The notes: generated by a model not told the origin, from the letters alone. A stretch of 5,989 nt of DNA from an uncultured Bacteroides sp. (GCA_900556845.1 USQO01000095.1:1-5989), one strand, 5' to 3'; shown: positions 1 to 5,989, counted from the first letter of the stretch. Made by a program: numbers and translations.

Positions 1-4
1 GAGA

Positions 5-12
5 CAGCTTTG
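5..12 (+). promoter_or_regulatory. Possible -7 promoter element for tig
   Basis: The octamer CAGCTTTG matches the Bacteroides -7 consensus TAnnTTTG at all but the first fixed position. It would place transcription start near position 17-20 and give tig an AT-rich leader of roughly 35-40 nt with no Shine-Dalgarno, which is normal for this phylum. The matching -33 box would lie before the window, so the call cannot be completed. The rest of 1-55 shows nothing else; the bases before position 18 could equally be the tail of something upstream. Confidence 0.3.
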
Positions 13-55
13 GATTAAAACGAAAAGAAGTAATAATTAAATAAATAAGTCAGAA

Positions 56-1402
56 ATGAATATTTCATTAGAGAACGTTGATAAAGTAAGCGCAGTACTT
101 ACTGTCAAAATCGAGAAGGCTGATTATCAGGAAAAAGTAGAAAAAGCTTTGAAAAGCTTGCGTCAGAAAGTAAATATGCCGGGCTTCCGTAAAGGAATGG
201 TTCCTATGAGCCTGGTTAAGAAACAGTACGGAATCTCTGTATTGGCAGAAGAAATCGACAAGCTGCTTCAGGAAAAAGTATTCGAATATATCCGCGAAAA
301 CAAAGTAAACATGCTGGGAACTCCGCTGCCAAAAGAAAATGCAGTAGACTTCGCTACAGCTGAAGAATTCGAGTTTGCTTTCGACATCGCTCTTGCACCT
401 GAATTCAATGTAGAAGTATCTAACGCTGACACTGTAGACTACTACAACATCGACGTAACAGACGAAATGGTAGACCAGCAGGTTAAAATGTACACTCAGC
501 GTACAGCTAAATACGACAAAGTAGAAGAATATCAGGATGGCGACATGCTGAAAGGTCTGATTGCTGAGCTGGACGAAAACAACAATACAAAAGAAGGCGG
601 TATTCAGGTAGAAGGTGCAGTAATGATGCCTTCATACATGAAGAACGACGACCAGAAAGCTATCTTCAACGGCGTTAAAATCAACACTGTTGTAACTTTC
701 AATCCTTCTGTAGCTTTCGATGGTAATGAAGCTGAAATCGCTTCTTTGCTGAAAGTGAAGAAAGAACAGGTTGCTGAACTGAAAGGTAACTTCAGCTTCC
801 AGGTAGAAGAAATCACTCGTATGATTCCGGGTGAACTGAATCAGGAATTGTTCGACCAGGTATTGGGCGAAGGCGTTGCAAGCAACGAAGAAGAATTCCG
901 TGGCAAAGTAAAAGAAAGCATTGCAAAACAGTTCGAAGCAGACAGCGACTACAAGTTCCTGATCGATGTTCGCAACTACTTGGCCAACAAAGTTGGTAAA
1001 CTGGAATTCCCAGATGCACTGCTGAAACGCATCATGTTGGAAAACAACAAAGAAAAAGGTGAAGAATTTGTAGCAGAAAACTACGAAAAGAGCCTGGAAG
1101 AGCTGACATGGCACCTGATTAAAGAAAAACTGGTTGAAGCAAACGGAATCAAAGTTGAGCAGAGCGACATTGCCAACATGGCAAAAGAAGCTACCAGAGC
1201 ACAGTTTGCTCAGTACGGTATGATCAATGTTCCTGAAGAACTGCTGGAAAACTACTCAAAAGAAATGCTGAAGAAACGTGAAAGCGTAGAAGCTTTGGTG
1301 AATCGTGCAGTAGAAGCAAAACTGTCTGAAGCATTGAAAGGACAGGTAAGCCTGAACAACAAGACTGTATCTGTAGAAGAATTCAACAAAATGTTTCAAT
1401 AA
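56..1402 (+). CDS. tig: Trigger factor, ribosome-associated chaperone
   Basis: This 448-residue protein is the trigger factor chaperone, which docks at the ribosome exit tunnel and shields nascent chains. Its length is close to the 432 residues of the E. coli protein. The N-terminal ribosome-binding domain (about 1-115) carries the docking signature GFRKGMVP at 43-50, with F44, R45 and K46 at the same numbers as in E. coli; the second lysine of the E. coli signature (GFRKGKVP) is methionine here. The middle part (about 155-250) sits where the FKBP-type prolyl isomerase domain belongs but is highly divergent, with no recognisable FKBP active-site pattern, so catalysis is doubtful. The remainder (about 260-448) is the long charged helical substrate-cradle region. 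It ends in NKMFQ. The ATG at 56 is the only sensible start and has an A-rich upstream. It sits ahead of clpP as in many bacteria but is separated from it by a terminator. Confidence 0.97.
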   Translation: MNISLENVDKVSAVLTVKIEKADYQEKVEKALKSLRQKVNMPGFRKGMVPMSLVKKQYGISVLAEEIDKLLQEKVFEYIRENKVNMLGTPLPKENAVDFATAEEFEFAFDIALAPEFNVEVSNADTVDYYNIDVTDEMVDQQVKMYTQRTAKYDKVEEYQDGDMLKGLIAELDENNNTKEGGIQVEGAVMMPSYMKNDDQKAIFNGVKINTVVTFNPSVAFDGNEAEIASLLKVKKEQVAELKGNFSFQVEEITRMIPGELNQELFDQVLGEGVASNEEEFRGKVKESIAKQFEADSDYKFLIDVRNYLANKVGKLEFPDALLKRIMLENNKEKGEEFVAENYEKSLEELTWHLIKEKLVEANGIKVEQSDIANMAKEATRAQFAQYGMINVPEELLENYSKEMLKKRESVEALVNRAVEAKLSEALKGQVSLNNKTVSVEEFNKMFQ

Positions 1403-1413
1403 TTATTTTATTG

Positions 1414-1448
1414 GCAAGGGCGGCATGCAGCAGGCAGCCGCTCCTTGC
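1414..1448 (+). other. GC-rich hairpin downstream of tig
   Basis: An inverted repeat starts 11 nt after the tig stop codon. GCAAGG (1414-1419) pairs with CCTTGC (1443-1448), and GCGGC (1420-1424) pairs with GCCGC (1437-1441), with a single bulged T at 1442. After a bulged A at 1425 the stem continues as TGC (1426-1428) with GCA (1434-1436), closing an AGCAG loop. It contains about 14 base pairs, strikingly GC-rich for an AT-rich spacer. No T-run follows on either strand, so it is not a terminator by itself. It could protect the tig mRNA 3' end or act together with the terminator just downstream. Confidence 0.6.
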
Positions 1449-1458
1449 TGATAAGAAA

Positions 1459-1498
1459 AGGCTTTCACAAAATAAAAGGGTGGAAGCCTATTTTTTTT
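1459..1498 (+). terminator. Intrinsic terminator between tig and clpP
   Basis: AGGCTTTCAC (1459-1468) pairs with GTGGAAGCCT (1480-1489) over ten positions, nine Watson-Crick and one T-G wobble, around an 11-nt A-rich loop. One A and then eight T's (1491-1498) follow. An A-rich run precedes the left arm, as in classic rho-independent terminators. It lies 57 nt after the tig stop and ends 26 nt before the clpP start. It should stop or attenuate transcription from tig into clpPX. Confidence 0.85.
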
Positions 1499-1524
1499 AC
1501 CCGAACTATAAAATTTGGAAAGAT

Positions 1525-2199
1525 ATGATGAACGATTTTAAAAAATATGCAACCAAGCATCTGGGCATGAACAGCATGGTGCTGGACGATGTTCTGAAGT
1601 CGCAGGCCGGCTATCTGAATCCTTATATCTTGGAAGAGCGTCAGCTCAATGTTACCCAGCTCGACGTGTTCTCACGTCTGATGATGGACCGCATCATTTT
1701 CTTGGGAACTCCAATTGATGATTATACTGCCAATACCCTCCAGGCACAGTTGCTTTATCTGGACTCTGTAGACTCATCAAAAGACATCTCTATTTACATC
1801 AACTCACCGGGTGGTTCAGTATATGCCGGCTTGGGTATTTATGATACCATGCAGTTTATCAGCAGCGATGTTGCCACTATCTGTACAGGTATGGCTGCTT
1901 CTATGGCTGCCGTATTGCTGGTAGCCGGTCAGGAAGGCAAACGCTCGGCACTGACTCATTCAAGAGTCATGATTCACCAGCCGATGGGAGGAGCACAGGG
2001 ACAGGCTTCAGATATCGAAATCACTGCCCGCGAGATTCAGAAACTGAAGAAAGAACTCTACACCATCATTGCCGACCACTCGCACACCGAGTTCGATAAA
2101 GTATGGGCCGACTCAGACCGTGACTACTGGATGACAGCCCAGGAAGCTAAGGAATATGGCATGATAGACGAAGTGCTTTCACGCAAACCCAGTCTTTAA
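1525..2199 (+). CDS. clpP: ATP-dependent Clp protease proteolytic subunit ClpP
   Basis: This is the serine peptidase of the Clp machine, which forms a barrel of two seven-membered rings and degrades proteins fed in by ClpX. The protein has 224 residues. The catalytic triad is complete: S126 in GMAASMAA, H151 in MIHQP, and D200 in DSDRDYW, with the same spacings as E. coli ClpP (25 and 49 residues). The oxyanion-region motif SPGGSVYAG lies at 94-102. The conserved core begins at about residue 34 (YILEERQ), so the N-terminal leader is longer than the E. coli propeptide; whether it is cleaved cannot be seen. The start is one of two adjacent ATGs (1525 or 1528); homologues as I recall them begin at the equivalent of the second, giving 223 residues. 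Extending the frame to TTG at 1411 would translate through two hairpins and is rejected. clpX follows after 19 nt. Confidence 0.96.
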   Translation: MMNDFKKYATKHLGMNSMVLDDVLKSQAGYLNPYILEERQLNVTQLDVFSRLMMDRIIFLGTPIDDYTANTLQAQLLYLDSVDSSKDISIYINSPGGSVYAGLGIYDTMQFISSDVATICTGMAASMAAVLLVAGQEGKRSALTHSRVMIHQPMGGAQGQASDIEITAREIQKLKKELYTIIADHSHTEFDKVWADSDRDYWMTAQEAKEYGMIDEVLSRKPSL

Positions 2200-2218
2200 T
2201 TCATAAAAGCATAAAACA

Positions 2219-3466
2219 TTGGAAGACAACAAATCATCTAAAAATAAAAGAAGATGCAGTTTCTGCGGTCGTCCGGAAACGGAAGTAGGCTTCCTGATTA
2301 CAGGAGTGAACGGCTGTATTTGCGACAGTTGTTCCGAACAGGCTTACGAGATTGTGAAAGAAGCGATGCATCACCAGAAACAGGGAGCCGGCAACCTGAA
2401 CTTGTCGGAACTTCCCAAACCTAAGGATATCAAGGAGTTTCTGGACCAGTACGTAATCGGGCAGGACGATGCCAAACGTTACCTGTCGGTTGCCGTATAC
2501 AATCACTACAAGCGTTTGCTGCAGCCTGCAGGCAAGGATGAAGTAGAAATCGAGAAATCGAATATCATTATGGTAGGAAGCACCGGTACAGGAAAAACCC
2601 TGCTGGCACGTACCATTGCCAAGCTGCTGCACGTACCTTTTACAATTGTTGATGCCACTGTATTGACCGAAGCCGGTTATGTAGGTGAAGATATAGAAAG
2701 CATCCTGACCCGTCTGCTTCAGGTAGCCGACTACAATGTAGAAGAAGCCGAACGCGGAATCGTATTCATTGACGAGATTGACAAGATAGCCCGTAAAGGC
2801 GACAACCCTTCCATTACACGTGATGTAAGCGGTGAAGGTGTACAGCAGGGATTGCTTAAGTTGCTGGAAGGTTCTATCGTAAATGTTCCTCCTCAGGGAG
2901 GCCGCAAGCATCCGGAGCAGAAACTCATTCCGGTGAATACACGCAACATTCTGTTCATCTGCGGTGGAGCTTTCGACGGCATCGAGCGTAAGATAGCCCA
3001 GCGACTGAATACCCACGTAGTAGGATACGGTGCAGCCAAGGATGCAGTAAAAATAGACAAGAACAACCTGATGCAGTATATCGCACCTCAGGACTTGAAG
3101 TCATTCGGACTGATTCCCGAAATCATCGGTCGTCTGCCGGTGCTTACCTATCTGAATCCGCTGGACCGTACAGCCCTGCGTAATATTCTGACCGAACCGA
3201 AAAACTCCATTATCAAACAATACATCAAACTGTTCGAGATGGATGGAGTGAAGCTGGAATTCCAGCCCGAAGTGTTCGAGTACATTGTAGACAAGGCTGT
3301 AGAATACAAACTGGGTGCACGTGGTCTGCGTTCCATTGTAGAGACCGTTATGATGGATGTCATGTTCGACCTTCCTTCGATGGACGTAAGCGAGTACGTA
3401 GTAACGCTGGAATACGCCAAGCAGCAGATGGAGAAAGCCAATCTGTCTCGTTTGCAAATGGCCTGA
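2219..3466 (+). CDS. clpX: ATP-dependent Clp protease ATP-binding subunit ClpX
   Basis: ClpX is the hexameric AAA+ unfoldase that recognises substrates and threads them into ClpP. The 415-residue protein has every expected part. The N-terminal zinc-binding domain has Cys pairs C13/C16 and C35/C38. Walker A is GSTGTGKT (120-127) and the pore loop is GYVG (153-156). Walker B is IVFIDEID (181-188), and the second pore loop includes RKH (229-231). The arginine finger is R305 in IPEIIGR, and sensor 2 is GARGLR (366-371, R368). The ClpP-docking loop, IGF in E. coli, aligns with VGY (268-270). The start must be TTG at 2219: the frame has a stop at 2204-2206, no ATG or GTG lies between, and the first internal ATG (residue 50) would remove the zinc domain. 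The leader is A-rich with a CATAAAA direct repeat (2202-2208, 2210-2216). It is almost certainly co-transcribed with clpP. No terminator is visible after it. Confidence 0.96.
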   Translation: MEDNKSSKNKRRCSFCGRPETEVGFLITGVNGCICDSCSEQAYEIVKEAMHHQKQGAGNLNLSELPKPKDIKEFLDQYVIGQDDAKRYLSVAVYNHYKRLLQPAGKDEVEIEKSNIIMVGSTGTGKTLLARTIAKLLHVPFTIVDATVLTEAGYVGEDIESILTRLLQVADYNVEEAERGIVFIDEIDKIARKGDNPSITRDVSGEGVQQGLLKLLEGSIVNVPPQGGRKHPEQKLIPVNTRNILFICGGAFDGIERKIAQRLNTHVVGYGAAKDAVKIDKNNLMQYIAPQDLKSFGLIPEIIGRLPVLTYLNPLDRTALRNILTEPKNSIIKQYIKLFEMDGVKLEFQPEVFEYIVDKAVEYKLGARGLRSIVETVMMDVMFDLPSMDVSEYVVTLEYAKQQMEKANLSRLQMA

Positions 3467-3517
3467 TGTGCTGACAGTAAAATATTTGGGGGGTTGCCTA
3501 AAATAAACATCAAAATA

Positions 3518-3550
3518 GTTGTGTATTTTGAAAACTTGTTTATAACTTTG
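3518..3550 (+). promoter_or_regulatory. Bacteroides-type promoter for recQ
   Basis: TAACTTTG at 3543-3550 is a perfect match to the Bacteroides primary sigma factor -7 consensus TAnnTTTG. GTTG at 3518-3521 matches the -33 consensus TTTG at three of four positions, with a 21-nt spacer, close to the usual spacing of about 19-21. Transcription would begin around 3555-3558, giving a leader of about 50 nt before the recQ ATG. Another TTTG at 3527-3530 is too close to serve as the -33 box. Confidence 0.7.
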
Positions 3551-3566
3551 TTATAGTTGAAACAAG
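3535..3566. promoter_or_regulatory. Nested dyad over the recQ -7 element (candidate operator)
   Basis: TATAAC (3541-3546), a TTT centre and GTTATA (3550-3555) form a perfect 6+6 inverted repeat covering the -7 element. An outer pair, CTTGTT (3535-3540) and AACAAG (3561-3566), is also perfectly complementary, offset by five unpaired bases on the right side. Twelve base pairs of symmetry centred on a promoter core is the usual look of a repressor or activator site. No known regulator motif is recognised. Part of the symmetry may be coincidence in AT-rich sequence. Confidence 0.4.
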
Positions 3567-3606
3567 AAAAAATGAAATTAAGGCAAACCCTCAAAATTCT
3601 GGTACA

Positions 3607-5790
3607 ATGGAAGAGAATATCAATCTAGCGGCAAAGCTTAAACTTTACTTTGGCTTTGATACATTCAAGGGCGAACAAGAGGCCATAATCCGTAACCTTT
3701 TGGCCGGGAATGATACATTTGTCCTGATGCCTACCGGCGGGGGTAAATCAATGTGTTACCAGTTGCCTTCCTTGCTGATGGACGGTACAGCGATTGTAAT
3801 TTCTCCGTTGATAGCCCTGATGAAGAATCAGGTAGATGCCATGCGCAATTACAGCGAAGAAGACGGGGTAGCCCATTTTATCAACTCCTCTCTTTCCAAG
3901 TCTGCCATCGATCAGGTACGTGCAGACATCACAGCCGGTAAGACAAAGCTGCTTTACGTAGCCCCCGAGTCTTTGACCAAGGAAGAGAACGTGGAGTTTC
4001 TCCGTTCGGTAAAGATTTCATTTTATGCGGTAGACGAAGCCCATTGTATTTCGGAGTGGGGACACGATTTCCGTCCGGAGTACCGTCGTATCCGTCCAAT
4101 CATCAATGAAATAGGCATAGCCCCGATTATAGCTCTGACTGCTACGGCAACACCTAAAGTACAGATGGACATCATGCGTACGCTGGGCATTATGGGAGCC
4201 AAATCGTTTGTATCCTCTTTCAACCGTCCGAACCTTTATTACGAGGTACGTCCCAAGACTGCATCGGTAGACAAGGACATCATTAAGTTCATCCGTGCCA
4301 ACTCCGGCAAGTCGGGCATTATTTACTGTCTGAGCCGTAAGAAAGTAGAGGAGCTGGCCGAGCTGCTTAAGGTAAATGATATCCGTGCGCTGCCTTATCA
4401 TGCCGGTATGGACGCTGCCACCCGTTCGGAAAATCAGGATGCATTCCTCAAGGAAGACGTTGATGTGATTGTAGCTACCATTGCATTCGGTATGGGTATT
4501 GACAAGCCCGATGTACGTTTTGTCATCCATTACGACATACCGAAAAGCCTGGAAGGATACTATCAGGAAACAGGCCGTGCAGGCCGCGACGGAGGCGAGG
4601 GTCAGTGCGTAACATTCTATTCGTACCGTGACTTGCAGAAGCTGGACAAGTTTTTGCAGGGCAAGCCTGTCAACGAGCAGGAAATCGGCAAGCAACTGTT
4701 GCAGGAAACTGCCGCATATGCCGAGTCATCGGTCTGCAGGCGAAAGATACTGTTGCACTATTTTGGTGAGAACTATACAGAAGATAATTGTGGTAATTGT
4801 GATAACTGTTTAAATCCTAAAAAACAAGTGGAGGCTCAGGATTCGTTGTGTGCAGTGATTGAAGCAATCATTGCCGTAAAAGAAAATTTTAAGACAGAAT
4901 ATATAATAGATATTCTTTTGGGTAAGGAAACGTCGGAAGTGTTGGCCCATCAGCATGAAGAACTGGAAGCATTCGGTTCGGGTGCGGGCGAAGAAGAACG
5001 TCATTGGAACGCTGTGATACGTCAGGCACTCATTGCCGGTTATCTGAGCAAGGACGTTGAAAGCTACGGTGTGCTGAAAGTAACAGCCGAAGGCCGTAAG
5101 TTCCTGAAAAAGCCCAAATCCTTTAAGATTGTAGAAGACAATGACTTTGATGAAGAAGAGGTAGAAGAAACTCCGGTTCGTGGTGGAGCTACATGTGCGG
5201 TTGACCCTGCACTTTACTCTATGCTGAAAGACCTGCGTAAGAAAATGTCGAAGCGCCTGGATGTACCTCCTTATGTAATCTTCCAGGATCCTTCGTTGGA
5301 AGCAATGGCAACCATTTATCCGGTAACGCTTGAAGAGCTTCAGAATATTCCGGGAGTAGGTGCCGGCAAGGCTAAGCGCTACGGTCAGGAATTCTGCGAC
5401 CTTATCAAACGTCATTGCGAAGAAAATGAAATAGAACGTCCGGAAGACTTGCGTGTACGTACCGTAGCCAACAAGTCTAAGCTGAAAGTCGCTATTATCC
5501 AGAGCATAGACCGTAAAGTGGCGCTCGACGATATAGCAGTAGCCAAAGGTATTGATTTCAGTGAACTGCTGGATGAAGTTGAGGCCATTGTTTACTCGGG
5601 AACGAAACTGAACATCGATTACTTCCTGAACGAAGTGATGGACGAAGACCACGTTCAGGATATTTACGACTATTTCAAGGAGTCGACTACAGACAAGCTG
5701 GATGATGCTATGGACGAGCTGGGCGATGATTATACCGAAGACGAAATCCGTCTGGTACGCATCAAGTTTATTTCTGAGATGGCTAACTGA
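3607..5790 (+). CDS. recQ: ATP-dependent DNA helicase RecQ
   Basis: RecQ is a 3'-5' DNA helicase acting in recombination, replication-fork repair and illegitimate-recombination control. The 727 residues include a full superfamily 2 core: motif 0 around 15-24 (Q24), Walker A MPTGGGKS (41-48), DEAH (143-146) with the RecQ aromatic-rich loop CISEWGHDFRPEY (147-159), LTATAT (177-182), GMGIDKP (295-301) and QETGRAGRDG (320-329). Zinc ligands are C377, C395, C398 and C401. An RQC winged-helix domain (about 410-505), an acidic linker (510-521) and an HRDC domain (about 533-603) follow. The last 120 residues (about 608-727) exceed the 609-residue E. coli protein and resemble the helix-turn-helix extension (HTH_40 type) seen in longer RecQs. 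It has its own upstream promoter, starts at ATG 3607, ends in two in-frame TGA codons (5788-5793) and has its own terminator, so it is probably a separate transcription unit. Many Bacteroides genomes have a second, shorter RecQ; the extension suggests this is the long form. Confidence 0.97.
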   Translation: MEENINLAAKLKLYFGFDTFKGEQEAIIRNLLAGNDTFVLMPTGGGKSMCYQLPSLLMDGTAIVISPLIALMKNQVDAMRNYSEEDGVAHFINSSLSKSAIDQVRADITAGKTKLLYVAPESLTKEENVEFLRSVKISFYAVDEAHCISEWGHDFRPEYRRIRPIINEIGIAPIIALTATATPKVQMDIMRTLGIMGAKSFVSSFNRPNLYYEVRPKTASVDKDIIKFIRANSGKSGIIYCLSRKKVEELAELLKVNDIRALPYHAGMDAATRSENQDAFLKEDVDVIVATIAFGMGIDKPDVRFVIHYDIPKSLEGYYQETGRAGRDGGEGQCVTFYSYRDLQKLDKFLQGKPVNEQEIGKQLLQETAAYAESSVCRRKILLHYFGENYTEDNCGNCDNCLNPKKQVEAQDSLCAVIEAIIAVKENFKTEYIIDILLGKETSEVLAHQHEELEAFGSGAGEEERHWNAVIRQALIAGYLSKDVESYGVLKVTAEGRKFLKKPKSFKIVEDNDFDEEEVEETPVRGGATCAVDPALYSMLKDLRKKMSKRLDVPPYVIFQDPSLEAMATIYPVTLEELQNIPGVGAGKAKRYGQEFCDLIKRHCEENEIERPEDLRVRTVANKSKLKVAIIQSIDRKVALDDIAVAKGIDFSELLDEVEAIVYSGTKLNIDYFLNEVMDEDHVQDIYDYFKESTTDKLDDAMDELGDDYTEDEIRLVRIKFISEMAN

Positions 5791-5831
5791 TGATTTTATT
5801 CTTCAGTCTTATAGACTAACGATTGCATACA

Positions 5832-5889
5832 CTGCATAACGATATGCTTGGAGAAATCCTTTTAAGGCATATTGTTATGCAGTTTTTTT
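5832..5889 (+). terminator. Strong intrinsic terminator after recQ
   Basis: CTGCATAACGATATGC (5832-5847) pairs with GCATATTGTTATGCAG (5867-5882) over 16 positions, with one G-T wobble. Two further pairs (one T-G wobble, one T-A) extend it inward. Seven T's (5883-5889) follow directly. The apical region holds a small GGA-GAAA-TCC hairpin with a GNRA-type tetraloop (5850-5859). It lies 41 nt after the recQ stop. The opposite strand has no T-run beyond the stem, so it works best for recQ. Confidence 0.92.
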
Positions 5890-5896
5890 ATTGGGA

Positions 5897-5989
5897 TTAT
5901 TCATTCTTACATACAGTCTTCCATTCTCCGATAGTACCCGTCTCTTCCGATGGCTTCAGATACGATGCAGCCAGAACAGTCAGAAATCC
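5897..5989 (-). CDS. Possible C-terminal end of a convergent gene, product unknown
   Basis: On the minus strand an open frame enters from the window edge and runs 30 codons to TAA at 5899-5897, ending in EWKTVCKNE. Its codons (CTG, GAA, AAG, ACT) resemble those of the real genes here. The stop lies just outside the recQ terminator, which is where a convergent gene would end. Support is limited: a second minus frame and two plus frames are also open over this short stretch, and no domain can be recognised from 30 residues. Confidence 0.35.
   Translation of the reverse strand, partial: GFLTVLAASYLKPSEETGTIGEWKTVCKNE

Larger units (their letters stand above)
3485..3595. repeat. Imperfect 15-nt inverted repeat bracketing the recQ promoter
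   Basis: The left arm TTTGGGGGGTTGCCT (3485-3499) and the right arm AGGCAAACCCTCAAA (3581-3595) are complementary at 13 of 15 positions. The mismatches are at the fifth and ninth positions of the left arm. They enclose 81 bp (3500-3580) that contains the whole predicted recQ promoter. The arms are the only GC-rich stretches in an otherwise very AT-rich spacer. In RNA they could pair only in a transcript reading through from clpX, because transcripts from the recQ promoter would lack the left arm. Function unknown; chance is possible. Confidence 0.5.

Noticed and set aside
632..1114. 160-codon minus-strand open frame inside tig
   Set aside because: Phe- and Val-rich antisense shadow of the Glu- and Lys-rich trigger factor.
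1411..1524. N-terminal extension of ClpP from a TTG at 1411
   Set aside because: It would translate through two hairpins including a terminator with eight T's, gives a low-complexity peptide, and the conserved ClpP sequence fits a start at 1525 or 1528.
2234..3016. 260-codon open frame on the minus strand inside clpX
   Set aside because: Antisense shadow of the ClpX AAA+ core, with no leader, promoter or family resemblance.
3440..3470. Possible hairpin at the end of clpX (GCCA...TGGC)
   Set aside because: Only four contiguous pairs and no T-run, so not a credible terminator.
3527..3550. TTTG at 3527-3530 as the -33 box of recQ
   Set aside because: The 12-nt spacer to the -7 element is far shorter than the usual 19-21.
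4018..4695. 225-codon minus-strand open frame inside recQ
   Set aside because: Overlaps helicase motifs II to VI on the opposite strand and shows no protein-family features.
4810..5652. 280-codon open frame on the minus strand inside recQ
   Set aside because: It lies wholly opposite a well-conserved recQ, has a Phe- and Cys-rich composition typical of antisense frames, and no recognisable domain.
5805..5817. Small hairpin AGTCT-TAT-AGACT between recQ and its terminator
   Set aside because: Only five base pairs with a three-base loop and no T-run; too weak to call as a separate element.
5942..5989. Plus-strand start at the ATG near 5950 running off the window
   Set aside because: Only about a dozen codons, no promoter or leader features, and it competes with a better-looking minus-strand frame.

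Overview
The window is a housekeeping chromosomal segment from a member of the Bacteroidota, most likely Bacteroidaceae (Bacteroides or Phocaeicola-like). Four things support this: the tig-clpP-clpX-recQ gene order, protein sequences that closely resemble what I recall of Bacteroides trigger factor, ClpP, ClpX and RecQ, AT-rich leaders without a convincing Shine-Dalgarno, and a good Bacteroides-type promoter (-7 element TAnnTTTG) in front of recQ. The genus call comes from memory of these families, not from a search.

Layout, left to right, all on the + strand. (1) 1-55 is a short leader with a possible -7 promoter element. (2) 56-1402 is trigger factor (tig). (3) 1403-1524 is an untranslated spacer with two consecutive hairpins, the second a textbook intrinsic terminator with eight T's, placed directly in front of clpP. 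(4) 1525-2199 is clpP and 2219-3466 is clpX, only 19 nt apart and probably co-transcribed. clpX appears to start at TTG. (5) 3467-3606 is a 140-nt spacer carrying the recQ promoter, a dyad over its -7 element, and a 15-nt imperfect inverted repeat that brackets the promoter. (6) 3607-5790 is a long RecQ helicase with RQC, HRDC and a C-terminal helix-turn-helix extension. (7) 5832-5889 is a very strong intrinsic terminator, followed by what may be the C-terminal end of a convergent minus-strand gene running off the window.

The first three genes form a protein-quality group. Trigger factor meets nascent chains at the ribosome exit tunnel, ClpX recognises, unfolds and translocates substrates, and ClpP degrades them. 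RecQ (DNA repair and recombination helicase) is a neighbour with its own promoter and terminator, not part of that pathway.

I see no mobile element, CRISPR array, tRNA, rRNA or sign of an undescribed multi-gene system. The points worth a second look are regulatory: the terminator between tig and clpP, the TTG start of clpX, and the nested inverted repeats at the recQ promoter.
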